Shown here: one piece after another, positions 17,769 to 25,861 of the stretch
How positions within the stretch are numbered: position 1 is the first letter of the stretch
Layout of the letters: the number at the start of each line of letters is the position of its first letter
Assembly (NCBI RefSeq): GCF_024508335.1
Contig: NZ_CP101988.1
Location: forward strand, 2,294,001 to 2,358,000
DNA: 64,000 nucleotides
Source: Cellulomonas chengniuliangii
GTDB taxonomy: Bacteria > Actinomycetota > Actinomycetes > Actinomycetales > Cellulomonadaceae
Direction of reading: 5' to 3'
Notes under the pieces: model-generated
What the model was told of the DNA's origin: nothing
The model's database searches: none
The model's input: only the letters and a program-made list of their open reading frames with translations
Program-made: the position numbers and the translations under genes

Positions 17769-18989
17769 GTGCCGAGCAACAGAGCCGTTGCCTACAAGAG
17801 TCCGGGCGTCGTCGAGGTCATCGACACCGACTACCCGGACTTCGAGCTGCACGACGGGCCAGGGGTGAACCCGGCCAACATCGGGAGGAAGGTGCCGCAC
17901 GGCGCGATCCTCAAGACGGTCGCGACGAACATCTGCGGCTCAGACCAGCACATGGTCCGCGGCCGCACCACGGCCCCAGCCGACCTGGTGCTGGGCCACG
18001 AGATCACCGGCGAGGTGGTCGAGGTGGGTTTGGACGTGGAGTTCATCAACGTCGGGGACCTGGTCTCCGTGCCGTTCAACATCTCCTGCGGGCGCTGTCG
18101 CAACTGCAAGGAGCGCAAGACAGGCGTGTGCCTCAACGTGAACCCCGACCGCCCGGGCAGCGCCTACGGGTACGTGGACATGGGCGGCTGGGTGGGCGGT
18201 CAGGCCGAATACGTGCTGGTGCCGTACGCCGACTGGAACCTGCTGAAGTTCCCCGACAAGGACCAGGCGATGGAGAAGATCCTCGACCTGGCGATGCTGT
18301 CGGACATCTTCCCCACCGGCTTCCACGGCGCCGTGACGGCAGGTGTCGGAGTCGGGTCGACCGTCTACGTGGCAGGCGCCGGGCCCGTCGGCCTCGCGGC
18401 CGCGACGAGCGCGCTGCTGCTGGGCGCCGCCGCCGTGATCGTCGGGGACATGAACGCCGACCGCCTGGCCCAGGCGCGCAGCTTCGGCTGCGAGACGGTG
18501 GACCTCACGCAGGGCGACCCCGCCGACCAGATCGAGCAGATCCTCGGCGTCCCCGAGGTCGACTGCGCCGTCGACGCCGTCGGATTCGAGGCCAAGGGCC
18601 ACGGCCACGACTCCGGGCACGAGGCGCCCGCGACAGTCCTCAACTCCCTGATGGACATCACTGCCGCCGGCGGCGCGCTCGGCATCCCCGGGCTCTACGT
18701 CACCGGCGACCCGGGAGGCATCGACGAGGCCGCCCAGAAGGGCTCGCTGTCGCTGAGCCTGGGCACCGGGTGGGCCAAGTCGCTGTCCTTCACCACCGGC
18801 CAGTGCCCCGTCATGAAGTACAACCGGGGCCTGATGATGGCGATCCTGGGCGACCGCGTGCATATCGCCGAGAACGTCAACGCCGTCCCGATCACGCTCG
18901 ACCAGGCGCCGACCGGGTACGCGGAGTTCGACGCGGGAGCGGCCCGCAAGTACGTGCTCGACCCGAACGGGTACCTCAACGCGGCATGA
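17769..18989 (+). CDS. fdhA: Glutathione-independent formaldehyde dehydrogenase (zinc alcohol dehydrogenase family)
   Basis: A 406-aa NAD-dependent medium-chain dehydrogenase resembling Pseudomonas putida FdhA, which oxidises formaldehyde to formate. Catalytic zinc ligands Cys56 (NICGSDQH) and His77 (GHEITGE); four-Cys structural zinc site Cys107, 110, 113 and 121; NAD-binding GAGPVG at 203-208. The long inserted loop (VNPDRPGSAYGYVDMGGWVG) is typical of this subfamily. GTG at 17769 with GAGGAGG upstream; TAGGCT (17707-17712) is a possible -10. Close relatives act as aldehyde dismutases, so the exact substrate is less certain. Followed by a strong hairpin. Confidence 0.88.
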   Translation: MPSNRAVAYKSPGVVEVIDTDYPDFELHDGPGVNPANIGRKVPHGAILKTVATNICGSDQHMVRGRTTAPADLVLGHEITGEVVEVGLDVEFINVGDLVSVPFNISCGRCRNCKERKTGVCLNVNPDRPGSAYGYVDMGGWVGGQAEYVLVPYADWNLLKFPDKDQAMEKILDLAMLSDIFPTGFHGAVTAGVGVGSTVYVAGAGPVGLAAATSALLLGAAAVIVGDMNADRLAQARSFGCETVDLTQGDPADQIEQILGVPEVDCAVDAVGFEAKGHGHDSGHEAPATVLNSLMDITAAGGALGIPGLYVTGDPGGIDEAAQKGSLSLSLGTGWAKSLSFTTGQCPVMKYNRGLMMAILGDRVHIAENVNAVPITLDQAPTGYAEFDAGAARKYVLDPNGYLNAA

Positions 18990-18997
18990 GCCGCACG

Positions 18998-19031
18998 GCG
19001 GAGGGGTGGTCGACGCCGACCGCCCCTCCGC
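18998..19031 (+). terminator. Terminator hairpin after the formaldehyde dehydrogenase gene
   Basis: 15-bp stem GCGGAGGGGTGGTCG / CGACCGCCCCTCCGC (one G-U pair) with an ACGC loop, 9 nt after the stop. Confidence 0.75.
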
Positions 19032-19115
19032 ACACCCAGGCGACAGCGTGCACACGGGCTGGACGGGGCGACGGGAGCCGTTGTCGGACGGCAGCCGGTG
19101 TGCTGAGGTGCTGCC

Positions 19116-19760
19116 ATGACGCTCCTCACCACGGGTGACCGCGTGCTGCTGACCGGCGACTCGATCACCGAGTGGGGCCGCGACCACTCCGACCCGACGA
19201 GCCTGGGGACCGGCTACGCGATGGTGGTGGCCTCCCTCGCCGGCGCCCGCCGCCCCGACCTGGGCCTGACGTTCCTGAACCGTGGAGTGGGCGGGGACAC
19301 GTCCACGATGCTGCGCGACCGCTGGCAGCGCGACGCACTCGACCTGGAGCCCACCGTCGTGTCGATCCTCATCGGGATCAACGACACCTGGCGCCGCTTC
19401 GAGGGCGGCGGGGCGCCCACGTCCACCGAGGAGTACGAGGACGCCTGCCGGGCGATCCTCGACGCGACGAGGGACACCCTGGGCGCGCGGATCGTGCTCA
19501 TCGAACCGTTCCTCACGCCCGTCAGGAGCGAGCAGCACGCCTGGCGCGACGATCTGGACCCGCGGATCGGCGTCGTGCGACGGCTCGCCTCCGACTACCG
19601 GGCCACGCTGGTGCCCGCGGACGGGCTGTTCGCCGCGGCGGCGGTCCGCACGAACCCCGAGCAGTGGTGCTTCGACGGCGTGCACCCGACGCCGGCCGGT
19701 CACGGGCTGCTCGCGGAGGCCTGGCTCGACGCGGTGGGCATCGGCGCGCCCTCGGCCTGA
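19116..19760 (+). CDS. SGNH/GDSL-family hydrolase
   Basis: A 214-aa esterase-type hydrolase without a signal peptide. The four SGNH blocks are present: GDSIT (14-18, Ser16), a Gly in NRGVGGD (~55-61), GIND (87-90, Asn89) and DGVHP (187-191, Asp187/His190). It resembles rhamnogalacturonan-acetylesterase or lysophospholipase-like cytosolic members; substrate unknown. ATG at 19116 with GAGGTG upstream. Confidence 0.88.
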   Translation: MTLLTTGDRVLLTGDSITEWGRDHSDPTSLGTGYAMVVASLAGARRPDLGLTFLNRGVGGDTSTMLRDRWQRDALDLEPTVVSILIGINDTWRRFEGGGAPTSTEEYEDACRAILDATRDTLGARIVLIEPFLTPVRSEQHAWRDDLDPRIGVVRRLASDYRATLVPADGLFAAAAVRTNPEQWCFDGVHPTPAGHGLLAEAWLDAVGIGAPSA

Positions 19761-19828
19761 CGCACGCGTCACACCCCACCAAGGAATGCCGACCGGGCTC
19801 TCGGTGTTCCGCTCAGTGTGGACGACCT

Positions 19829-19857
19829 TTGCGCACGTCAGCGCGACGGGATAGCGT
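19829..19857 (+). promoter_or_regulatory. Probable promoter of the cysK leader
   Basis: TTGCGC (19829-19834) and TAGCGT (19852-19857) are spaced 17 nt. Transcription from ~19864 would give a 5' leader of about 290 nt before cysK. Confidence 0.5.
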
Positions 19858-19899
19858 CAAGGGATCTACGACCGCCGATCCGGGAAGAGGGTGAGCTCG

Positions 19900-20001
19900 A
19901 TGCGCACGCGCACGCACGCCACCTCTGCCCGCCCGGTCGTCAGCGGGTCGACGCCCCGCCGCCACGACGCGGTCTGCTGTCGCACGCTCTGCTGTCGATA
20001 G
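19900..20001 (+). CDS. Polycysteine leader peptide upstream of cysK
   Basis: A 33-aa ORF that starts MRTRTHATSARP and ends in CCRTLCCR, with four of its last eight residues cysteine, then TAG. The ATG at 19900 has AGAGGGTGA upstream; an in-frame GTG at 19891 is an alternative. The final G of the stop codon is the first base of a long inverted repeat. Leader ORFs with clustered Cys codons before sulfur genes act as cysteine-responsive attenuators in mycobacteria; the same role here is inference. When Cys-tRNA is scarce, ribosomes would stall at the Cys codons and alter downstream folding. Not conserved as a functional protein. Confidence 0.8.
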   Translation: MRTRTHATSARPVVSGSTPRRHDAVCCRTLCCR

Positions 20002-20072
20002 AGCGCTGGCCACTCCGCCCCTGACGGCGGAGGCCCCGACGCCGGGCACCTCTTCCCCCCGCGCCAGCGCTC
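20001..20072 (+). promoter_or_regulatory. Candidate attenuator hairpins between the leader ORF and cysK
   Basis: GAGCGCTGGC (20001-20010) pairs perfectly with GCCAGCGCTC (20063-20072). Inside lies a second hairpin CTCCGCC (20013-20019) / GGCGGAG (20026-20032). A ribosome at the leader stop codon would mask the first arm and could switch the fold. No U-tract is present, so the output may be Rho-dependent or translational. Confidence 0.55.
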
Positions 20073-20154
20073 GCCCTTCTTCGCACCACCGCCAGGCGCG
20101 CTCGCGTCGGCGATCCCCGACCGCCCCTCGCGGTCCCGTACAGACGAGGACGAC

Positions 20155-21090
20155 ATGGCCCGCATCTATGACGACGCCACCAAGCTCATCGGCAACACCC
20201 CGCTGGTGCGCATCAACCGGCTGACCGAAGGGCTCGGCGCGACGGTCGTCGCGAAGCTCGAGTTCTACAACCCGGCCAACTCTGTGAAGGACCGCCTGGG
20301 CGTCGCGATCGTCGACGCCGCCGAGGCGTCGGGCGAGCTGCCCCCGGGCGGCACGATCGTGGAGGCCACGAGCGGCAACACGGGCATCGCGCTGGCGATG
20401 GTCGGCGCGGCGCGCGGGTACGACGTGGTGCTGACGATGCCCGAGACAATGTCCAAGGAGCGCCGCGCGCTGCTGCGCGCCTTCGGCGCCGAGCTGGTGC
20501 TGACGCCCGGCTCGGAGGGCATGAAGGGCGCGGTCACGAAGGCCGAGGAGATCGCGAAGGAGCGCCCGGGCTCGGTGCTGGCGCGCCAGTTCGCGAACGA
20601 GGCGAACCCGGAGATCCACCGCCGCACCACCGCCGAGGAGATCTGGGCGGACACGGACGGCGAGGTGGACATCGTCGTCGCCGGCATCGGCACGGGCGGC
20701 ACCATCACGGGCGTCGGCCAGGTGCTCAAGGAGCGCAAGCCGAGCGTGCAGATCGTCGGCGTCGAGCCGGCCGAGTCGCCGATCCTCAACGGCGGAGCCC
20801 CCGGCCCGCACAAGATCCAGGGCATCGGCGCGAACTTCGTGCCCGAGGTGCTGGACCAGAAGGTCTACGACGAGATCATCGACGTGAACGCGGAGACGGC
20901 CGTCGAGGTCGCGCGCCGCGCCGCCAAGGAGGAGGGGCTGCTGGTCGGCATCTCGTCCGGGGCCGCGCTCGACGCAGCGATCCAGCTCGCGGGCCGTCCG
21001 GAGAACGCCGGCAAGCTCATCGTGGTGATCATCCCGTCCTTCGGCGAGCGCTACCTGACGTCGATCCTCTACGCGGACCTGCTGGACTGA
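20155..21090 (+). CDS. cysK: Cysteine synthase A (O-acetylserine sulfhydrylase)
   Basis: PLP enzyme that makes cysteine from O-acetylserine and sulfide. 311 aa. PLP Lys45 in [14 protein letters not shown] phosphate/substrate loop at 73-77; [10 protein letters not shown] glycine-rich PLP-phosphate loop; conserved C-terminal [14 protein letters not shown]-like segment (here with LTS). ATG at 20155 with GAGGA upstream. It is followed after 1 nt by cysE and preceded by the polycysteine leader, so expression is probably tuned to cysteinyl-tRNA supply. Confidence 0.96.
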   Translation: MARIYDDATKLIGNTPLVRINRLTEGLGATVVAKLEFYNPANSVKDRLGVAIVDAAEASGELPPGGTIVEATSGNTGIALAMVGAARGYDVVLTMPETMSKERRALLRAFGAELVLTPGSEGMKGAVTKAEEIAKERPGSVLARQFANEANPEIHRRTTAEEIWADTDGEVDIVVAGIGTGGTITGVGQVLKERKPSVQIVGVEPAESPILNGGAPGPHKIQGIGANFVPEVLDQKVYDEIIDVNAETAVEVARRAAKEEGLLVGISSGAALDAAIQLAGRPENAGKLIVVIIPSFGERYLTSILYADLLD

Positions 21091-21091
21091 C

Positions 21092-21682
21092 GTGACCCTT
21101 TCCATGCTGAGCCGGTTTGTGCGCGTGTTGCGCGACGACCTCGAGGCAGCGCGCCGCCGTGACCCGGCGGCGCGCTCGAACCTCGAGGTCGCGCTCGGCT
21201 ACCCCGGCGTGCACGCCGTGTGGGCGTACCGGGTGTTCCACCGGATGTGGCGCGAGCCCGGCCTGCGGCTGCCCGCGCGTCTGCTGTCGCAGGCGACGCG
21301 GGCCGCCACCGGCATCGAGATCCACCCGGGTGCGCAGATCGGCCACCGGCTGTTCATCGACCACGGCATGGGCGTGGTGATCGGCGAGACGTCCGTGGTG
21401 GGCGACGACGTGGTGCTGTTCCACGGCGCGACGCTGGGCGGCAAGGCGATGCGGAAGGGCAAGCGGCACCCCACGCTCGGCGACGGCGTGGTGGTGGGCG
21501 CCGGGGCCAAGATCCTGGGGCCGGTGTGGATTGGGGACGGCGCCCAGATCGGCGCGAACGCCGTGGTGCTCAAGGACGTTCCCCCCGGCGCCGTCGCGGT
21601 CGGCGTGCCCGCCGAGGTGCGGATCCGCCCGGTGCCGTCGTTGCCCGAACTCGAGGTGGACGACCCCGCGATCTACATCTGA
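21092..21682 (+). CDS. cysE: Serine O-acetyltransferase
   Basis: Left-handed beta-helix acetyltransferase that makes O-acetylserine for CysK. 196 aa, the short form without the long N-terminal domain. The hexapeptide-repeat core contains Asp90-His91 ([12 protein letters not shown]) and His111 (LFHGATLGG), the catalytic positions of the family. The C-terminus ends in Ile (DDPAIYI), as needed for CysE to insert into the CysK active site and form the cysteine synthase complex. Start GTG at 21092 is 1 nt after the cysK stop; ATG at 21104 is an alternative, and neither has a strong ribosome-binding site. Confidence 0.95.
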   Translation: MTLSMLSRFVRVLRDDLEAARRRDPAARSNLEVALGYPGVHAVWAYRVFHRMWREPGLRLPARLLSQATRAATGIEIHPGAQIGHRLFIDHGMGVVIGETSVVGDDVVLFHGATLGGKAMRKGKRHPTLGDGVVVGAGAKILGPVWIGDGAQIGANAVVLKDVPPGAVAVGVPAEVRIRPVPSLPELEVDDPAIYI

Positions 21683-21733
21683 CGCGATCCACGTCAGAGC
21701 GAGGGCGTCTGAGCATGCCAGCGGGTCGACGCT

Positions 21734-21762
21734 TGTTCTAGTTGTGTTCTAACAACTAGAGT
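21734..21762 (+). promoter_or_regulatory. Promoter with embedded palindromic operator of the GntR gene
   Basis: CTAGTTGT-GTTCTA-ACAACTAG (21738-21759) is a perfect 8-bp inverted repeat. It fills the spacer between TTGTTC (-35, 21734-21739) and TAGAGT (-10, 21757-21762), which are 17 nt apart. The expected start point coincides with the ATG at 21770, giving a leaderless mRNA. Autorepression by the encoded regulator is the simplest reading. Confidence 0.7.
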
Positions 21763-21769
21763 TCATTTC

Positions 21770-22123
21770 ATGCTCTTCCGCGTCGACCCGTCGTCCCCGG
21801 AGCCCCTCTTCGCCCAGATCGGCGACCAGGTCCGGGCCGGCATCGTGCGCGGCGACCTCACCCCCGGCATGCGTCTGCCCTCCGCGCGCGACCTCGCCGC
21901 CTCGCTCGACATCAACCTGCACACGGTGCTCCGCGCCTACCAGGACCTGCGCGACGAGGGTGCGATCGAGCTGCGGCGTGGCCGCGGCGCCGTCGTCAGC
22001 GCCCACGCGACGCACGACTACCGCCCCCTGCACGAGGCCATCGAGACCGTCGTGAGGATCTCGCGCGAGCTCGGCCTCTCCCCCGAGACCACCACAGCAC
22101 TCCTCCGAGAGGCACTGCGATGA
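21770..22123 (+). CDS. GntR-family transcriptional regulator (YtrA subfamily)
   Basis: A 117-aa protein with an N-terminal winged helix (~10-75: PLFAQIGDQVRAGIVRGDL, PGMRLPSARDLAASL, LHTVLRAYQDLRDEG) and only a short ~40-residue C-terminal helical tail. This is the YtrA architecture, which dimerises without a ligand-binding domain. The stop overlaps the start of the next gene, a membrane protein, as is usual for YtrA-type regulators and their targets. The palindrome in its own promoter suggests it represses the two-gene unit. Confidence 0.92.
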   Translation: MLFRVDPSSPEPLFAQIGDQVRAGIVRGDLTPGMRLPSARDLAASLDINLHTVLRAYQDLRDEGAIELRRGRGAVVSAHATHDYRPLHEAIETVVRISRELGLSPETTTALLREALR

Positions 22124-23130
22124 GCGCCCCCCACGCCCCCAGCATCCCCGGCGCCGAGGCGGACGCCCGGCCTCCCGTGCCGGACAAGGCCCTGACCAGT
22201 GCCGTCGCCCTGCTGATCCCCGCGCTCGTGCTCACGGCCACCGTCGTCGTCGCGATGTCCTGGGCTGCCGAGCTGCCCGACCCGGTGGCCTCCCACTTCG
22301 GAGGCGACGGACCCGACGGCTTCAGCTCGCTGGGATCCTTCGTCTGGACCGGCGTGGGGATCGGCGCGTCCTTGGCGGCGCTCGGATGGGTCATCGCCAC
22401 TGGGCTCGGGCGCGCGGCCGCGGCGCGCCGCACAGGGGTCGGCACCGCCGTCGGCGGCTCGCTCTTCCTCGCGACATCGGTCCTGGGGACGCTCGACGCG
22501 CAGCGCGGGCTCGCCGACTCCGCTCAGACAGGCGGCATCGACGGGGTCGTGCTCCTCTGCGTCGTCGTCGGCGGGCTGGGCGGCGCGCTGGCCGCACTGC
22601 TCATGCCCGGCGACCGACCACAGCCCGCCACAGCCCCCGTGCCCTCGACGGCCGCACAGGTGCCACTGGCGCCCCAGGAGCGTGCGACGTGGGTGCGACG
22701 CGTCACCGGCCGCTCGATGATCGCCGTCGCCGCGGCAGTGGTGGCGGTCTCGGCCATCACCGCGCGGGTCGCGGACACCCCTGCGGCGGCGGCCCCGCTG
22801 GCCGTGGTGCTGGTCGTCCTGCTGGCGCATGCGCAGTTCACCGTGACGGTGGACAGCCGCGGGCTGCGGGTGCGCTCGCTGCTGGGCTTCCCCCGGCTGA
22901 CAGTCCCGGCGGACGAGGTGCTGCACGCCGAGGAGGTGTCGGTGTCACCGCTGCGGGAGTGCGGCGGCTGGGGCTACCGGGTCGGATCGAGCGGCAGGGT
23001 CGGCATCGTGGTGCGCCAGGGAGCGGCCCTCCAGGTGACGCGCACCGGCGGCCGGGTCTACGTGGTGACCGTGGACGACGCCGCCACCGGCGCGGCCCTG
23101 CTGAACACCCTCACCGCGCGCACCCGCTGA
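22120..23130 (+). CDS. DUF1648-type multi-pass membrane protein
   Basis: A 336-aa protein with several membrane segments (~28-50, 68-90, 107-125, 140-160, 195-215, 223-240). A DUF1648-like motif after the first helix (AAELPDPVASHFGGDGPDGF) is the signature Pro/His/Asp-Gly segment of this family. The C-terminal ~90 residues form a soluble PH-like domain (VTVDSRGLRVRSLLGFPRL). Function unknown; in other bacteria such proteins pair with YtrA/GntR regulators and respond to cell-envelope stress. ATG at 22120 overlaps the regulator's stop. Confidence 0.75.
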   Translation: MSAPHAPSIPGAEADARPPVPDKALTSAVALLIPALVLTATVVVAMSWAAELPDPVASHFGGDGPDGFSSLGSFVWTGVGIGASLAALGWVIATGLGRAAAARRTGVGTAVGGSLFLATSVLGTLDAQRGLADSAQTGGIDGVVLLCVVVGGLGGALAALLMPGDRPQPATAPVPSTAAQVPLAPQERATWVRRVTGRSMIAVAAAVVAVSAITARVADTPAAAAPLAVVLVVLLAHAQFTVTVDSRGLRVRSLLGFPRLTVPADEVLHAEEVSVSPLRECGGWGYRVGSSGRVGIVVRQGAALQVTRTGGRVYVVTVDDAATGAALLNTLTARTR

Positions 23131-23209
23131 CATCGGCTGGCCGCCTCGGCGGACAAGCGGCCGCCCACCGTGCAAGATGAACTCTCTCGACGACGAGATG
23201 GGGCTTTCT

Positions 23210-24238
23210 ATGCGACTCGGCTATCACACCGGCTACTGGTCCGCGGGCCCGCCGCCCGGAGCGCAGGAGGCGGTGGTCGCCGCCGACCAGCTCGGCCTGG
23301 ACTCGGTGTGGACGGCAGAGGCCTACGGGTCCGACGCGTTCACGCCCCTCGCCTGGTGGGGCTCGCAGACCTCGCGCATCCGCCTGGGCACCGCGATCGC
23401 GCAGCTCAGCGCCCGCACCCCAACGGCCGCAGCGATGGCCGCGCTCACGCTCGACCACCTCTCGGGCGGGCGCTTCGTGCTGGGGCTCGGCGCCTCCGGA
23501 CCGCAGGTGGTCGAGGGCTGGTACGGCCAGCCGTACCCGCGCCCGCTGGCCCGCACCCGGGAGTACGTCTCGATCGTGCGCGACGTCCTGGCCCGCGAAG
23601 CGCCCGTCACGTTCGACGGCGAGTTCTACCAGCTGCCGTACGTCGGCGGGGCCGGGCTCGGCAAGCCGCTGCGCTCGACCGTGCACCCGCTGCGGGCCGG
23701 CCTGCCGATCCACCTCGCCGCCGAGGGGCCCAAGAACATCGCGCTCGCCGCCGAGATCTGCGACGGCTGGCTGCCGATGTTCTACTCGCCGCGGATGGAC
23801 GCGACGTACCGCGAGCTGCTCGCGGACGGCTTCGCGAAGCGACCCGCGGGAGCGAGCCCAGTCGAGGGCTTCGAGGTCACCGCCACCGTGCCCGTGGTGC
23901 TCGGCGAGGACGTCGAGAAGGCCGCTGACACGGTGCGCCCGTTCATCGCGCTCTACGCCGGGGGGATGGGCGCCAAGGGCGCGAACTTCCATCGTGACGT
24001 CTTGGACCGGCTCGGCTACGGCGAGGCGTGCGACGAGATCCAGGCCCACTACCTCGAGGGCCGGCGCGCCGAGGCCGCCGCGGCGGTGCCGCTCGAGCTG
24101 GTGCAGGACATCGCGCTGGTCGGGCCGCCCGAGTCGATCCGCGCCCAGCTGCCCGCCTGGAAGGACACCGCGATCACCACCATGCTCGTGCAGACCGATC
24201 CCCGGATGCTGCCCGCGATCGCCGACCTGCTCGCGTGA
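23210..24238 (+). CDS. F420-dependent LLM-class oxidoreductase (Rv3520c-like)
   Basis: A 342-aa luciferase-like TIM barrel. MRLGYHTGYW begins the first strand; SVWTAEAYGSDAFTPLAWW and RIRLGTAIAQLSARTPTAAA match the F420-using subgroup that includes mycobacterial Rv3520c rather than FMN enzymes such as SsuD. GLGASGPQVVEGWYG follows. Start chosen at ATG 23210 by family N-terminus, with GGGG 6-9 nt upstream; in-frame ATGs at 23177 and 23198 would add 11 or 4 residues. Substrate unknown. Monocistronic, or paired with the following transporter. Confidence 0.82.
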   Translation: MRLGYHTGYWSAGPPPGAQEAVVAADQLGLDSVWTAEAYGSDAFTPLAWWGSQTSRIRLGTAIAQLSARTPTAAAMAALTLDHLSGGRFVLGLGASGPQVVEGWYGQPYPRPLARTREYVSIVRDVLAREAPVTFDGEFYQLPYVGGAGLGKPLRSTVHPLRAGLPIHLAAEGPKNIALAAEICDGWLPMFYSPRMDATYRELLADGFAKRPAGASPVEGFEVTATVPVVLGEDVEKAADTVRPFIALYAGGMGAKGANFHRDVLDRLGYGEACDEIQAHYLEGRRAEAAAAVPLELVQDIALVGPPESIRAQLPAWKDTAITTMLVQTDPRMLPAIADLLA

Positions 24239-24257
24239 GCACGTCCGCGACGGTCTG

Positions 24258-25562
24258 ATGGCCCCCGACGAGGCAGGGCCAGCTCCTGAGGGATCTGGCT
24301 CGGGGCCGCAGGCTCCGCGCCTGCGGGGACCCGCCGCCCCGCCGCCCGGCGCTGTCGATCCGCAGGCCGCTGGGACCGGCACGACGGAGGCTGTCACCGC
24401 CGGGCTGGTCACGGCGCTGGTCGGCTTCACCAGCGCCTTCGCCGTGGTCCTCGCGGGGCTGCGGGCGGTGGGCGCCTCCCCCGCGCAGGCCGCCTCAGGG
24501 CTGCTGGCCGTCACGGTGGCGATGGGCCTCGCCACGATGCTCCTGTCATGGCGCACCCGGCTGCCCATCACGGTCGCCTGGTCCACGCCCGGCGCCGCGC
24601 TGCTCGCCACGACGGGCGCTGTCGAGGGCGGCTGGCCTGCCGCGGTGGGCGCGTTCGCGGTGTGCGGGATGCTGCTCGCCGCGGTCGGGCTGTCCCGCAG
24701 GCTCGCGTTCTGGGCACAGCTCATCCCGGCCCCCATCGCGAACGCGATGCTCGCCGGGGTCCTGCTGGGACTGTGCCTCGCGCCGGTGCGCGCGCTGGTG
24801 GCGGCTCCCGCCGTGGTCGGCCCCGTAGTGCTGGTCTGGATCGTGCTGCTCCGCGTGGCCCGGCGCTGGGCCGTGCCCGCGTCGATGGCGCTGGCTGTGG
24901 GCCTGGCCTTCACGGAGCCGGGGGTCCGCGCGCTCGGCGCCCGGGAGCTGGCGCCGCAGCTGTCGCTCACCGCGCCGTCGCTCACCGCCGCGGCTGTGGT
25001 GTCGCTCGCCGTGCCGTTGTTCGTGGTGACCATGGCGTCGCAGAACATCCCCGGGATCGCCGTGCTCGCGGGCTTCGGCTACCGGGCCCCGGTGCGCTCG
25101 ACCATGCTGGTCACGGGCGCCGGCACGGTGCTGGCCGCCCCCTTCGGCGGCCACGCGATCAACCTGGCGGCGATCAGCGCGGCGCTCGCGGCGGGGCCCG
25201 AGGCGGGCGCCGACCCGGCACGGCGGTGGCGCGCCGCGATGACGGCGGGTTGCGGGTACGTCGTCCTCGGCGCCGGCTCGTCAGCCGTCGCGGCCGTGGC
25301 CCTGGCCGCTCCGGAGGGCCTGGTCGAGGCGGCGGCGGGGCTCGCGCTGGTCGCGACGCTGGCGGCCGCCCTCGGTGGCGCGTTCTCCGCCGCGGCGCCG
25401 TCCGCGCCCGGCCTCCGCGAGGCCGCCGCGGTCACGTTCCTGGTCACGGTCTCGGGGGTGCAGCCCGGCGGCGTCTCGTCGGCGTTCTGGGGCCTGGCAG
25501 CAGGGCTGGCGGTGCTCGGCGTCCTCCGGGCGAGCGGGCCGCGGCGCGGGGCGCCCGACTAG
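24258..25562 (+). CDS. BenE-family (benzoate/H+ symporter-like) transporter
   Basis: A 434-aa polytopic membrane protein with about 11-12 hydrophobic helices after a Pro/Gly/Ala-rich cytoplasmic N-terminus of ~45 residues. LPITVAWSTPGAALLA, the IPAPIANAMLAGVLLGLC stretch and FGGHAINLAAISAA are hallmark BenE segments. Substrate probably an aromatic acid or related anion, but no degradation genes are nearby. ATG at 24258, 19 nt after the LLM gene stop. Confidence 0.87.
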   Translation: MAPDEAGPAPEGSGSGPQAPRLRGPAAPPPGAVDPQAAGTGTTEAVTAGLVTALVGFTSAFAVVLAGLRAVGASPAQAASGLLAVTVAMGLATMLLSWRTRLPITVAWSTPGAALLATTGAVEGGWPAAVGAFAVCGMLLAAVGLSRRLAFWAQLIPAPIANAMLAGVLLGLCLAPVRALVAAPAVVGPVVLVWIVLLRVARRWAVPASMALAVGLAFTEPGVRALGARELAPQLSLTAPSLTAAAVVSLAVPLFVVTMASQNIPGIAVLAGFGYRAPVRSTMLVTGAGTVLAAPFGGHAINLAAISAALAAGPEAGADPARRWRAAMTAGCGYVVLGAGSSAVAAVALAAPEGLVEAAAGLALVATLAAALGGAFSAAAPSAPGLREAAAVTFLVTVSGVQPGGVSSAFWGLAAGLAVLGVLRASGPRRGAPD

Positions 25563-25574
25563 CGAGACGACTCG

Positions 25575-25603
25575 TTGCCTCACCCCCCGGTGACCGCTAC
25601 TGT
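25575..25603 (+). promoter_or_regulatory. Probable promoter of the organosulfur operon
   Basis: TTGCCT (25575-25580) and TACTGT (25598-25603) are spaced exactly 17 nt. The 6-bp inverted repeat TGCGTC-N10-GACGCA just downstream (~25629-25650) could be an operator. Confidence 0.5.
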
Positions 25604-25677
25604 CATCCCGTTCCCACCAGGTGAACACTGCGTCTCAAGATACGGACGCACTGAATCGAGCGGAGAGGCGGATCGTC

Positions 25678-25770
25678 ATGGTGTCCCCGATGTCCGCTCC
25701 CCTCCATCGCCAGAGCTGTTGTCGGCCCTGCCGCTGTTGTTGTCCGCAGCCGCACCGCCCCCGCCTCTGA
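25678..25770 (+). CDS. Polycysteine leader peptide upstream of the organosulfur operon
   Basis: A 30-aa ORF beginning MVSPMSAPLHRQS and continuing CCRPCRCCCPQ, so six of ten consecutive residues are cysteine, followed by a basic Pro/Arg tail and TGA. ATG at 25678 with GGAGAGG 9 nt upstream, better than most genes here. It ends 140 nt before the ATPase gene. By analogy with mycobacterial polycysteine leader ORFs it should sense Cys-tRNA(Cys) availability by ribosome stalling. Its sequence differs from the cysK leader except for the Cys clusters, as expected if only the codons matter. Confidence 0.8.
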   Translation: MVSPMSAPLHRQSCCRPCRCCCPQPHRPRL

Positions 25771-25794
25771 CGATCCCCCAGACGCGAGCCTCGA

Positions 25795-25861
25795 CCCGGC
25801 CCCGCCGGGCCGCGTGGGCCGGTGCACCTCCTCGCCCGCAGCTGTGCGCGGCGCCCGGCCC
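25795..25861 (+). promoter_or_regulatory. Candidate attenuator hairpins upstream of the sulfonate ABC genes
   Basis: CCCGGC (25795-25800) / GCCGGG (25804-25809) forms a tight hairpin. GGGCCGG (25816-25822) can pair with CCGGCCC (25855-25861). CGGCCC within the Cys-codon stretch of the leader can pair with GGGCCG near 25808, giving an alternative fold. Confidence 0.45.

Larger units (their letters stand above)
19761..20154 (+). other. Long 5' leader region of cysK-cysE
   Basis: 394 nt without a conventional gene. It holds a promoter (19829-19857), a cysteine-rich leader ORF (19900-20001) and nested inverted repeats (20001-20072), described separately. The rest shows no other feature. Confidence 0.6.

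Noticed and set aside
23994-24257. Longer N-terminus for the BenE-like transporter
   Set aside because: The upstream frame overlaps the LLM gene in another frame with low-complexity Arg/Pro/Ser sequence; ATG 24258 gives the expected length.
25563-25677. SAM-type riboswitch upstream of the organosulfur operon
   Set aside because: I could not find the conserved core of known SAM riboswitch classes; the polycysteine leader explains the long leader better.
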